Source of the DNA: an uncultured Bacilli bacterium
GTDB taxonomy: Bacteria; Bacillota_I; Bacilli_A; RF39; UBA660
DNA: 38,563 nucleotides
Assembly (NCBI GenBank): GCA_944332715.1
Contig: CALVKN010000010.1
Span: 1-38,563, forward strand
Direction of reading: 5' to 3'
The notes beneath the pieces were generated by a model that saw nothing but the letters and a program-made list of their open reading frames with translations, had not been told where the DNA came from and searched no databases. Positions 1 through 7,722 of this stretch are shown here, piece after piece. The position numbers were made by a program, and so were the translations under genes. Positions within the stretch are counted from its first letter, which is position 1. Each line of letters begins with the position of its first letter.

Positions 1-902
1 CACATTTCTTTTAAAATATCTTCCACTGCAGATCTAGTTTCATCATCTGCAATAACTAAACAAGCTCTAATAATTGCCTCAACATTAATTGCTATACTTA
101 AATTATGATAATCAATTATAGCATCATCATTAAGATATTTTATAAATTCCAAATGTCCTTTAATAATCGTTAATATATTTGAGTTTTCGATATCATAAAA
201 TTCTTTTTCGTCCATGTGAAATAAATCAGCAATACAATGATGGGTTATAAAAGGTTCAGCATCAACCTCATAAGATTTATTAACAAAATAGTCTTGAATA
301 TATGGAAGTAATAAAGAATAACTATATTTTAATTTAGTTAACTTTTCGATAATTTCTTTATTATTAGTTTTATTTTGAGAATTATTTAAAATAGTTAAAA
401 ATAACATGTATATATCTTCAATAATTCTTAAAGTATATTTATAGCGAAATAATAAATTTTTTTCCGTAGCTTTTTTAAATTCTTCATCTTCAATTTCTCC
501 CAAATCTTTAGCACATATTTTCATTAGATAGTCAGGATTTGCTATAGCCTTTTGATAAAGACGATTTTTTAAAAAAGCAAAAACCATCGAATTTTTGTCA
601 TCTAAGTTAGTACTAAAGGCTATATTAAAAGAAGAACTAGCAATTCTTAAATTAGCAAATCTATTTAATGATAACAAATAATTATATGTGCCAATTATTT
701 TCTTATAATCCACTCCCAATTTAGAAAGATAATAATTGAATGTTGCATTATTATCTTTAATACTTTTTATTTTTTTAGAATATTCTTCTGTATTTTTTTC
801 ATTAGCTATTTCTAAAAGATATAAATCCACAGTTGATTCATATATATCATCTGCTAAAGAGATAAGGACTTCTATAATCATATAATCTTCTTTAGTTAAC
901 AT
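1..902 (-). CDS. Hypothetical protein, C-terminus beyond window edge
   Basis: An open frame starts at ATG 902 and runs off the left edge with no stop, giving about 300 residues. It begins MLTKEDYMIIEVLISLAD and looks mostly alpha-helical and cytoplasmic, with no signal peptide or membrane segment. A His-rich stretch (FITHHCIADLFHMDE) lies roughly 70-80 residues before the edge, but I do not recognise a family. The start is supported by a GGGGGAA ribosome binding site 6 bases upstream. That site is also the 3' arm of the preceding terminator hairpin. The gene follows the CAT-like gene on the same strand. I can only say that it is a real coding region by its length, start signal and even codon use. 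Confidence 0.75.
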   Translation of the reverse strand, partial: MLTKEDYMIIEVLISLADDIYESTVDLYLLEIANEKNTEEYSKKIKSIKDNNATFNYYLSKLGVDYKKIIGTYNYLLSLNRFANLRIASSSFNIAFSTNLDDKNSMVFAFLKNRLYQKAIANPDYLMKICAKDLGEIEDEEFKKATEKNLLFRYKYTLRIIEDIYMLFLTILNNSQNKTNNKEIIEKLTKLKYSYSLLLPYIQDYFVNKSYEVDAEPFITHHCIADLFHMDEKEFYDIENSNILTIIKGHLEFIKYLNDDAIIDYHNLSIAINVEAIIRACLVIADDETRSAVEDILKEM

Positions 903-929
903 AAAAAATTCCCCCATTACTTGAGGGAA
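903..929 (-). terminator. Terminator of CAT-like gene, overlapping next gene's SD
   Basis: On the minus strand a 7-bp stem (TTCCCTC / GGGGGAA, one G-U pair) with a 7-nt loop is followed at once by six T and then the ATG of the next gene. The 3' arm is also that gene's Shine-Dalgarno sequence, so the hairpin could end transcription, hide the ribosome site, or both. Confidence 0.5.
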
Positions 930-952
930 TATTATATCACTAATATGCAAAT

Positions 953-1555
953 TTAACAAATATTATTAATATAGTAATTTAATAATTCAATAAATTTTCC
1001 TACATGATAACCATCAGTAAATCCGTGATGTGTCATAATCATTAAGTTAAGATAATACTTACCATCTAAGTTTTCATATTTATCCCAAATAAACTGAGGA
1101 ATAGTAACATCTTTTTTAAATGGTGGTATAAGACTATCAAATGAAAACCAAGGAACACATGATACCCATGCTTCATTTAAACCACCTTCAATTAGATTAT
1201 TACTTTCTAAAAATTTTTTATGAATATCACTATAATTTTTTAAATAATCATCGATATTATCAACAAATGGTACTGTAAAATAACCTATTTCGTTATTACG
1301 TTTTTCAGTAAAACCAGTATTTATTACATCACAGTAATATATTTTACCATCTTTATAGCGATACTTAAATTCTTCAATTTCATTTATAGTTTTAGTAATT
1401 ATATAACTGAATGTTGCATAAAAGTTTCTTTTTACTTGACAAAATTTTACTATCTCAGTTACATCCACTTTAACAGTACAAATGATAAATGGATTATCAC
1501 AACTATGATATTTATCAAATAATTCTTGTCTTTGATAATTTTTTATTTCTTCCAT
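953..1555 (-). CDS. Chloramphenicol acetyltransferase-like (CatA family) protein
   Basis: This 200-residue protein matches the type A CAT fold. It has an N-terminal NPFIICTVKVDVTEI region, a central SCVPWFSFDSL stretch like the SCIPWFSF of CATs, and the catalytic motif HHGFTDG (canonical HHxxxDG, catalytic His about residue 177). Family members are cytoplasmic trimers that acetylate chloramphenicol from acetyl-CoA; many chromosomal homologues have unknown acceptors. The frame can be extended upstream to 1597, but that start lies inside lysS. I chose ATG 1555, one base after the lysS stop, using an AGGAG in the last lysS codons. This spacing predicts translational coupling to lysS. Whether it gives resistance cannot be told from sequence. 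Confidence 0.85.
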   Translation of the reverse strand: MEEIKNYQRQELFDKYHSCDNPFIICTVKVDVTEIVKFCQVKRNFYATFSYIITKTINEIEEFKYRYKDGKIYYCDVINTGFTEKRNNEIGYFTVPFVDNIDDYLKNYSDIHKKFLESNNLIEGGLNEAWVSCVPWFSFDSLIPPFKKDVTIPQFIWDKYENLDGKYYLNLMIMTHHGFTDGYHVGKFIELLNYYINNIC

Positions 1556-1556
1556 A

Positions 1557-3458
1557 TTAGTATAGTTTTGCTCCTGCTGGGATACCATCATCAACAATCA
1601 AAAGATTTAATGCTTCATGGCCATCTTCTTCATGAACTGCTGAGATAAGCATTCCTTCAGATGCAATACCCATCATTTTTCTTGCTGGTAAATTTACTAT
1701 AGCAATAGCAGTTTTACCAACTAATTCTTCGGGTTCATAATATTCATGAATACCACTTAGAATAGTTCTTTTTTTATCAGTTCCATCATTTAAAGTAAAT
1801 TTTAAAAGTTTTTTAGATTTTGGTACGGCTTCACAAGCTTCAATCTTTACAGCCCGGAAGTCAGATTTTGAAAATGTTTCAAAATCTACGAATTCTTCAA
1901 AAAGGGGTTCAATTTTTACTTTAGAAAAGTCTACTATCTTTGTTTCTTTTTTTACTTCATTTTTAGGAGTATTTGAATTATTTAAAGGTTTCATTGTTGG
2001 GAATAGTATTACTTCACGGATTGTTTCACTACCAGTAAGAAGCATAACAAGTCTATCAATACCCATACCCATACCACCAGCAGGAGGCATACCATATTCT
2101 AGGGCTTCAACAAAATCGATATCCATTTCATTGGCTTCTTCATTACCTAAGTCTTTTTCTTTAAGTTGCGACTCAAATCTTTCATATTGGTCAATTGGGT
2201 CATTTAGTTCTGTGAAAGCATTAGCATATTCAGAGCCAATAATGAAAAGTTCAAATCTTTGAGTAAATCTTGGGTCTTTCGGATCTTTCTTAGCAAGCGG
2301 ACTAATTTCAATTGGATGACCAAAGACAAATGTCGGTTCAATGATTGTATCTTCGACGTATTTTTCAAAGAAAGCATTAACTATATGACCGTAACCAAAA
2401 TGATCTTCTACTTCAATATGATGTTCTTCGGCTAGTTTTTTAGCATCTTCAAAACTCATATTTTGAAAGAAATCAATGCCAGTTTTTTCTTTAATTAAAT
2501 CAACCATGTGAGCTCTTCTAAAGCCAGGAGCAAGACTTATATGATGTCCAAGAAAGTAAACTTCATAAGTACCATTTAATTCCATAGCACAAGTACTAAT
2601 AATTCCTTCAGTTATATCCATCATGCCTTCTAGATCACTAAATGCTTTATATAATTCGATAGTTGTAAATTCAGGATTATGTTTACGATCCATTCCTTCA
2701 TTTCTAAAAATACGTCCTATTTCATAAACCGCATCCATACCACCTACTAATAAACGCTTTAGAGGAAGCTCTGTTGCAATACGTAGGTACATATCAATGT
2801 TTTGAGCATTGTGATGGGTTATAAATGGTCTTGCTGCAGCACCACCTAAAATGGTACCAAGAATTGGGGTTTCAACTTCCACATAACCTAGATTATCTAA
2901 GTAATGTTGGATAGAACGAATGATTTTAGGACGAGCAAAAGCAACACGACGAGCATCATCATTCATAATAAGGTCAACATAACGTCTTCTAAATCTTTCT
3001 TCGACATCACTTAAACCATGATACTTTTCAGGAAGTGGTCTTAAAGATTTAACTAAATGCGTATATTCTTGACATTTAATAGTTATTTCTCCAGTTTGCG
3101 TAACCATAACTGTACCTTTGATACCTACGATATCTCCGATATCAGCGCTTTTAAATAAGTTATAAGTTTCTTCGCCAACATCATTTATAGATATATATAT
3201 TTGAATATTACCTAATTTATCTTTTAGGGAAAAGAAACTTGCTTTACCCATTTTTCTTATAAACATAATACGGCCCGCTACACTAACTGTTTTATGTAAT
3301 GCTTCTAATTCTTCATGAGATTTACCTTTATATTTATCTTTGATATCTAATGAAAAGTCTGTAACTTCATACTTATGACCAAATGGGTCAATTCCTAAAT
3401 TTCTAATACTATCTAGTTTATTTCTTCTAACTAGTTCTTGTTCTGTAAACTCACGCAT
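1557..3458 (-). CDS. lysS: Lysine--tRNA ligase, class II, with C-terminal tRNA-binding domain
   Basis: This enzyme activates lysine with ATP and loads tRNA-Lys. The N-terminal OB anticodon-binding domain spans about residues 55-135 (VSVAGRIMFIRKMGKASFF). The class II catalytic core follows, with motif 2 at about 250-270 (GRIFRNEGMDRKHNPEFTT) and motif 3 GMGMGIDRLVMLL. Usual bacterial LysRS is about 490-505 residues; this one is 633. Residues 524-633 form a Trbp111/EMAPII-type OB tRNA-binding domain (FRAVKIEACEAVPKSKKLLK, then LPARKMMGIASEGM), as at the C-terminus of many MetRS. The ATG has an AGGTGA site 7 bases upstream. The CAT-like gene follows one base after the stop. Confidence 0.97.
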   Translation of the reverse strand: MREFTEQELVRRNKLDSIRNLGIDPFGHKYEVTDFSLDIKDKYKGKSHEELEALHKTVSVAGRIMFIRKMGKASFFSLKDKLGNIQIYISINDVGEETYNLFKSADIGDIVGIKGTVMVTQTGEITIKCQEYTHLVKSLRPLPEKYHGLSDVEERFRRRYVDLIMNDDARRVAFARPKIIRSIQHYLDNLGYVEVETPILGTILGGAAARPFITHHNAQNIDMYLRIATELPLKRLLVGGMDAVYEIGRIFRNEGMDRKHNPEFTTIELYKAFSDLEGMMDITEGIISTCAMELNGTYEVYFLGHHISLAPGFRRAHMVDLIKEKTGIDFFQNMSFEDAKKLAEEHHIEVEDHFGYGHIVNAFFEKYVEDTIIEPTFVFGHPIEISPLAKKDPKDPRFTQRFELFIIGSEYANAFTELNDPIDQYERFESQLKEKDLGNEEANEMDIDFVEALEYGMPPAGGMGMGIDRLVMLLTGSETIREVILFPTMKPLNNSNTPKNEVKKETKIVDFSKVKIEPLFEEFVDFETFSKSDFRAVKIEACEAVPKSKKLLKFTLNDGTDKKRTILSGIHEYYEPEELVGKTAIAIVNLPARKMMGIASEGMLISAVHEEDGHEALNLLIVDDGIPAGAKLY

Positions 3459-3476
3459 AATTAATCACCTGCAGTT

Positions 3477-3485
3477 ATTGTACCA
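3477..3485 (-). promoter_or_regulatory. Extended -10 promoter for lysS
   Basis: The minus strand reads TGGTACAAT, an extended -10 (TGn plus TACAAT), 18 bases before the lysS ATG. No good -35 is visible because the upstream DNA is the preceding terminator. Extended -10 promoters can work without one. Confidence 0.45.
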
Positions 3486-3516
3486 CAAAAAAACAATCTT
3501 AGGAACCTAAGATTGT
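3486..3516 (-). terminator. Intrinsic terminator of the surface protein gene
   Basis: An 11-bp perfect stem (arms 3493-3503 and 3506-3516) with a 2-nt loop, or 4 nt if the last pair opens, is followed on the minus strand by a T7 run. Confidence 0.9.
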
Positions 3517-3533
3517 AAAAAATACGCTATTTT

Positions 3534-4091
3534 CTAAATTTTATATAGTTTTTTGTTCTTTTTAGTTACGATGTAGATCACAGCACCAGCAGCAACACCA
3601 CAAGCAAGAATAGCAATTGGTAGTGTAGCACCAGTTTCAACTTCAGTAGTTGTATCAACTTCAACTTCATAAGTAACATCATTTAGTGAAAAATGTCCAC
3701 TACAATCAACTGCGTTATCTTCAAGTTGTAATACTAATGTTCCTAATTCAACAGTTCCGTTAGTTGAAGTATTACTTAATATGGTGAAATTCATATTTAT
3801 TACATCACCAGTTCTTGATGCTTCAGCTAAAACATTTTCATTAGCAGCAGTAAGACTTCCTAAAGTTACTTTATCAGCATCACCAGTTATGGTAAATGTT
3901 GGGTTTACTGCACTTAAATTATCACCTTCAGAAACATTAGTTAATGACAAATCACATCTTTGTTCACATACACCGGTTTCTTCATTACGGCAACTTTTTT
4001 CACAATTAAAACTTAAATCTAATGCTTTAGCACTCATTGGCAAAGCGATTGCCACTACACCTATAACTAAAACGCTCAATAATTTTTTCAC
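3534..4091 (-). CDS. Secreted, C-terminally anchored surface protein, possible sortase substrate
   Basis: This 185-residue protein has an N-terminal signal peptide (KKLLSVLVIGVVAIALPMSAKA) and a mature region with paired cysteines (NCEKSCRNEETGVCEQRC). A beta-rich segment follows that resembles cohesin-like domains. The C-terminus has the layout of a sortase signal: VETG, a hydrophobic span (TLPIAILACGVAAGAVIYIV), then KKNKK. The Pro of a canonical LPXTG is missing, so it may equally be a plain membrane anchor. I chose GTG 4091 because it lies 8 bases after GGAG; ATG 4097 lies only 2 bases from it. The divergent neighbour encodes a sortase, which suggests a dedicated pair. Binding partner unknown. 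Confidence 0.8.
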   Translation of the reverse strand: MKKLLSVLVIGVVAIALPMSAKALDLSFNCEKSCRNEETGVCEQRCDLSLTNVSEGDNLSAVNPTFTITGDADKVTLGSLTAANENVLAEASRTGDVINMNFTILSNTSTNGTVELGTLVLQLEDNAVDCSGHFSLNDVTYEVEVDTTTEVETGATLPIAILACGVAAGAVIYIVTKKNKKLYKI

Positions 4092-4114
4092 ACACATCTC
4101 TCCTATCTTTATTA

Positions 4115-4123
4115 TGTCTAAAT
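4115..4123 (-). promoter_or_regulatory. Extended -10 promoter for the surface protein gene
   Basis: The minus strand reads TGATATAAT, an extended consensus -10, about 24 bases before the GTG start. The upstream DNA is T-rich (TTGTTT at 15-bp spacing), so the -35 is weak. Confidence 0.5.
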
Positions 4124-4220
4124 TATATCATAAAAATACAAAAAACAACATATTTTTTTAAAAATTATATTAAAATATGTAAATTTGTGTTATCATATTA
4201 AAGTAGTAAATGGTGAGCAT

Positions 4221-5789
4221 ATGAAGAAATTACTAATAAAAATCAAAGATAATGCCTTAGTTATAAAGGAAAGAAAAAAGTTATCTACTGAATATAAAAA
4301 TATAATAAATACTAATGTAATAAGTTGTAATGAACTTGTTTTTTCAGATGAATATATATTGGATAACCCTAAGATTGTTTCAGCATTTTTAAACGAAATA
4401 ACTAAAACATATAATGCCAATACCATAATTATAGAAAATAACGACTTTACATTAATGTTTTTAAAGTTACTTAAAAATGTTAAAAGTATCACCACTTTAA
4501 TTATTAATGACGATACTCCCCTGACGTTTGCAATGTGTGAAGCAATAATGCAATCTTATATTAAAAATGTTAATTGTTATGCTTTACAACCATTTATGAT
4601 TGAATACTTAGATAAATATAATATTTTAGTTGAAACAAGAAGTGAAATCCTTTTCTTATCAAATTTTATGATAGAAAATGATTTGAATCAGTTTTCTTCC
4701 CTATTTTATAAGATGACTTTAAAAATTGAATTCCCTATGAATGAGCAAGATGAACAAGATTTTGAAGCATTTTGTAAGATAAATAAATATTTAAAGACAA
4801 TAAATGTTAATACTGTTAATAAAAATGATTTAGAATTTTTAATAAATACTTTAAAGAAAAATAGCAAAAAAAATATTAAGATAGTAATTCATGAAAATAT
4901 TAATAACGAAGAAGTAGCAGAATATTTAAGAAAATTTAATAAAAGAAAAAGCAAAAAATTAAAAATTGTTTTTAAACTTGATTATAGTAATGATTACTTA
5001 AGAGATAATTTATTTAAACAAGCTAACGTTAATTTACTTAAAATGTGTAGTTATCTTATTTTATTAATAGTAGTTTTTACCTTTGGTTATGTATTTTATG
5101 ATAATTATAAATCGATGAAGAATGTCGAAGAAATTAGGGAAAAAATTACTCAGGTAATAGAAATAAGTGATTCGGAGAAAATACTTGAAGAATTAAATGA
5201 AAATAAGGGGGAAGATGAAAGAAAAGCAGTTAACGAAAAAATTGCTGCATTAATCCAAGAAAACCCTGATACAGTTGCTTGGTTAAAAGTAAATAATACT
5301 AATATCGATTACCCTGTTGTTAAAAGTAATAATAATGAATATTACTTAAATCATAACTTTTATATGGAAGATGATTACAATGGATGGGTATTTATGGATT
5401 ATCGAAATAATACTGAATTAATTAGTGATAATTTGATTATTTATGCTCACAATAGATATAGTAGTGGTGTTATGTTTGGAACACTCCAAAATGCTTTAAG
5501 ATATAGTTGGTATACTGATCCTAGTAATCAAATAATTAGTCTAGAAACATTATATGATAGTTTAGATTATCAAATATTTTCAATATATAAGATATCAGTT
5601 ACTACTGATTATATGCAAACCATCTTTGCGGATGATACAAGTAGATTAGAATTTTATAATATGTTAAAGGATAGAAGTATATACAACTTTGATGTTACAT
5701 TAAATGGAGATGATAAAATACTTACACTATCTACTTGCGCTGATGAAGATAACAGGTATGTAATTCATGCAGTTTTAATAAACAAATAA
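4221..5789 (+). CDS. Class B-like sortase with a large cytoplasmic N-terminal region
   Basis: The C-terminal half (about residues 345-522) is a sortase transpeptidase. It opens with DTVAWLKVNNTNIDYPVV and has catalytic His410 (IYAHNRYSSG), Cys506 (TLSTC) and Arg512. Sortases sit outside the membrane and join proteins carrying a C-terminal signal to the wall or to pilins. One membrane span at about 275-293 (CSYLILLIVVFTFGYVF) precedes it. The first 270 residues are predicted cytoplasmic, mixed alpha/beta and rich in Ile and Asn, and I do not recognise them. Ordinary sortases have only a short tail there. I chose ATG 4221 with GGTGAG just upstream; the frame is open to 4185 without a ribosome site. 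The likely substrate lies divergently at 3534-4091. Confidence 0.9.
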   Translation: MKKLLIKIKDNALVIKERKKLSTEYKNIINTNVISCNELVFSDEYILDNPKIVSAFLNEITKTYNANTIIIENNDFTLMFLKLLKNVKSITTLIINDDTPLTFAMCEAIMQSYIKNVNCYALQPFMIEYLDKYNILVETRSEILFLSNFMIENDLNQFSSLFYKMTLKIEFPMNEQDEQDFEAFCKINKYLKTINVNTVNKNDLEFLINTLKKNSKKNIKIVIHENINNEEVAEYLRKFNKRKSKKLKIVFKLDYSNDYLRDNLFKQANVNLLKMCSYLILLIVVFTFGYVFYDNYKSMKNVEEIREKITQVIEISDSEKILEELNENKGEDERKAVNEKIAALIQENPDTVAWLKVNNTNIDYPVVKSNNNEYYLNHNFYMEDDYNGWVFMDYRNNTELISDNLIIYAHNRYSSGVMFGTLQNALRYSWYTDPSNQIISLETLYDSLDYQIFSIYKISVTTDYMQTIFADDTSRLEFYNMLKDRSIYNFDVTLNGDDKILTLSTCADEDNRYVIHAVLINK

Positions 5790-5814
5790 GGCTCTATTTT
5801 GAGCCTTTTTCTTT
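5788..5814 (+). terminator. Bidirectional terminator between convergent genes
   Basis: The stem AAGGCTC / GAGCCTT (5788-5794 and 5801-5807) with a 6-nt loop is followed by TTTCTTTG on the plus strand. On the minus strand the tail is TTATTTGTTT, so it can serve both genes. It overlaps the last codons of the minus-strand gene. Confidence 0.88.
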
Positions 5815-6813
5815 GTGTCTTTTTAATACTATTTTATCTTCTTCATAAAAAGGATTTAATGAAGCCAACATTTTAATGTTACCCCTTTTTAGGAAGTCTA
5901 TTCTTCTATTAATTAGTTCCCCTTTTTCTAAATAACTATTATAAGTTAAAAATATATCAATTACATCGATAGCAAAACCATAATTATTTTCAAATAATTT
6001 TATTAAATCATCGATTGAATACTCTTCGAATTTAGAAATTAATGAACTATATTTTTTTCTTTGTTTCTTATTTATCTTAATATTTAAGGTTATATTTTCA
6101 TAAATATTACTGAATATAGTTGCAAAAAATGCTTCTATTTTTTCTTTATCAAAAGAAAAATGATTATTTATTAACTCAATAAAATGTTCAATGACTAATG
6201 CATCAAACTCATCAGGATCATTTTCTTCCCCTAGTTCAGGATCTAGTGCAGCATTTTCTAATGCTTTTTCATATAAATCATCAAAAGTTTGGATATTTAC
6301 TTCTGTTTCAACGAATCCATCCCCTAAATCTAGGTCATTTTGTTCTAACATGGCAAAGGGATTCATTTTAAATAATAGATATTTTTTCCCTTCAGCAAAT
6401 AGGTTTTGCCAACAACAATATTTAAAAATATAAGTATTCGATAGATATCCTGAAGCATCTTCAAAAAAAATTTTAATTTCAGGACTGAAGCACGAAAACA
6501 TATCTATTATTTCCTGAGGATTTAAAGATTCTAAAATATTTAAATATTTTTCGCTATTTTCACTATCTAAATCAATTCTAACATTATATAAATTAACTAA
6601 GTAAGCATAACTAAATATATTAAGCATTATTACTTTTTTTATTGTATCTTTGTCCTCTTTAGAAAATGCGCCATAAGAATCAAAAATGTTATCAAACTTA
6701 GTAGAAGTGCCATTTAAATACTTTATTACTTCCGAAAAATCATCATTGCTATTACAGTAAATAGTTAATATGTCATTTAATACTAAATTTGCTAAATCAT
6801 AAATTGTAACCAT
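5794..6813 (-). CDS. Hypothetical cytoplasmic protein
   Basis: This 339-residue protein begins MVTIYDLANLVLNDIL and appears mostly alpha-helical. It has an acidic linker in the middle (DPELGEENDPDEFD) and a basic C-terminus. There is no signal peptide or membrane span, and I recognise no family. The frame can start at 6855, inside the upstream gene, but GGGGGAAAT directly before ATG 6813 marks that start. It lies 17 bases after the stop of the gene at 6831, so the two are probably cotranscribed. It ends inside the shared terminator with the convergent sortase gene. Confidence 0.75.
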   Translation of the reverse strand: MVTIYDLANLVLNDILTIYCNSNDDFSEVIKYLNGTSTKFDNIFDSYGAFSKEDKDTIKKVIMLNIFSYAYLVNLYNVRIDLDSENSEKYLNILESLNPQEIIDMFSCFSPEIKIFFEDASGYLSNTYIFKYCCWQNLFAEGKKYLLFKMNPFAMLEQNDLDLGDGFVETEVNIQTFDDLYEKALENAALDPELGEENDPDEFDALVIEHFIELINNHFSFDKEKIEAFFATIFSNIYENITLNIKINKKQRKKYSSLISKFEEYSIDDLIKLFENNYGFAIDVIDIFLTYNSYLEKGELINRRIDFLKRGNIKMLASLNPFYEEDKIVLKRHKEKGSK

Positions 6814-6830
6814 ATTTCCCCCGATAGATA

Positions 6831-7634
6831 TTAAGCTAAATCTGATGAAAACCAATAATAGTAATCATGTTCAAACTTATAAGTGTGTTTATATGTAACC
6901 GTTTTATCTAAATAATTATTGATATCAAAATTATCAGTATATTTTATATTATTATTCAATAATTTTTTTTCTTCATCATTATAACAATTATTAGTGTTTA
7001 AATCACATTTTAAATAGTAATCATATATTTCAATTGTTTCATTATTATTTGTTACAGCATATTTAGTTATACCTCGAAATACAATATCATTTTTATTAGT
7101 TTCAAGTGGTGTATTATTAAATATATAAAAGTATGAATTAGTACTATCTAATCTTCCTAAAGTATTGTAGTTATAACGGAAGTTTGCTATTTTAAATGTT
7201 TGGCTTTCTCCAAATATTTTTGGAAAAGTTTCATTTACAACATCAACACTTATTTTATATAAAGGGTTTAAATCATTTATATTATCATTACTTAGTAAAA
7301 CATTATTAATTGTTAATTCATCTAAGGATGTAGCTTCTAGGGAAAATTCATCAAACTCTAATAAATATTCATAAATCATACTTAAGATGATATCGTTACT
7401 TATATTATTTATCGTATTATAATAACCAGTATACATAGTATGAAGACCCATTTCATTTTCAGGAATATAACTATAAAGTTGGTTAATTAAATCTTCGGTA
7501 ACTTCTGGAGTAGTAGCTGTCGGAGTATTTTCTACAGGATCATCTTCAAAAGCAAAAACATTTACAAATAAAAACATAATAGCAATTACTAAAATTACAG
7601 CAATGATACACATAATAATTTTTCTTGTTTTCAT
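6831..7634 (-). CDS. Membrane-anchored extracytoplasmic protein, unknown function
   Basis: This 267-residue protein has an N-terminal hydrophobic span (IIMCIIAVILVIAIMFLFVNVFA) and a short Thr/Pro-rich spacer (VENTPTATTPEVTED). An Asn/Tyr-rich domain follows with one Cys pair (KCDLNTNNC). It is most likely exported and tethered by an uncleaved signal anchor, though cleavage after VFA is possible. I do not recognise the family. ATG 7634 is chosen because AGGATGG lies 7-8 bases upstream; an ATG at 7646 falls inside that site. It has its own promoter and is followed by the unknown gene at 5794-6813. Confidence 0.8.
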   Translation of the reverse strand: MKTRKIIMCIIAVILVIAIMFLFVNVFAFEDDPVENTPTATTPEVTEDLINQLYSYIPENEMGLHTMYTGYYNTINNISNDIILSMIYEYLLEFDEFSLEATSLDELTINNVLLSNDNINDLNPLYKISVDVVNETFPKIFGESQTFKIANFRYNYNTLGRLDSTNSYFYIFNNTPLETNKNDIVFRGITKYAVTNNNETIEIYDYYLKCDLNTNNCYNDEEKKLLNNNIKYTDNFDINNYLDKTVTYKHTYKFEHDYYYWFSSDLA

Positions 7635-7655
7635 AAATTTTACCATCCTAATAAA

Positions 7656-7684
7656 ATTTTATCACGTAGAATAAATTTACACAA
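7656..7684 (-). promoter_or_regulatory. Promoter for the 7634 gene
   Basis: The minus strand has TTGTGT (7679-7684), a 17-bp spacer and TAAAAT (7656-7661) preceded by TGA, an extended -10. The -35 touches the T-tract of the upstream terminator. Confidence 0.6.
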
Positions 7685-7708
7685 GAAAAAGATGTCTTTC
7701 GACATCTT
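7684..7708 (-). terminator. Intrinsic terminator of the prepilin/ASST-like operon
   Basis: The stem AAGATGTC / GACATCTT with a GAAA loop on the minus strand is followed by TTTCTTG. Confidence 0.9.
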
Positions 7709-7722
7709 AAATGGCTTATTTT

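Noticed and set aside
3781-4161. Plus-strand frame of 126 codons opposite the surface protein gene
   Set aside because: It mirrors the signal peptide coding region and covers the minus-strand promoter; no ribosome site.
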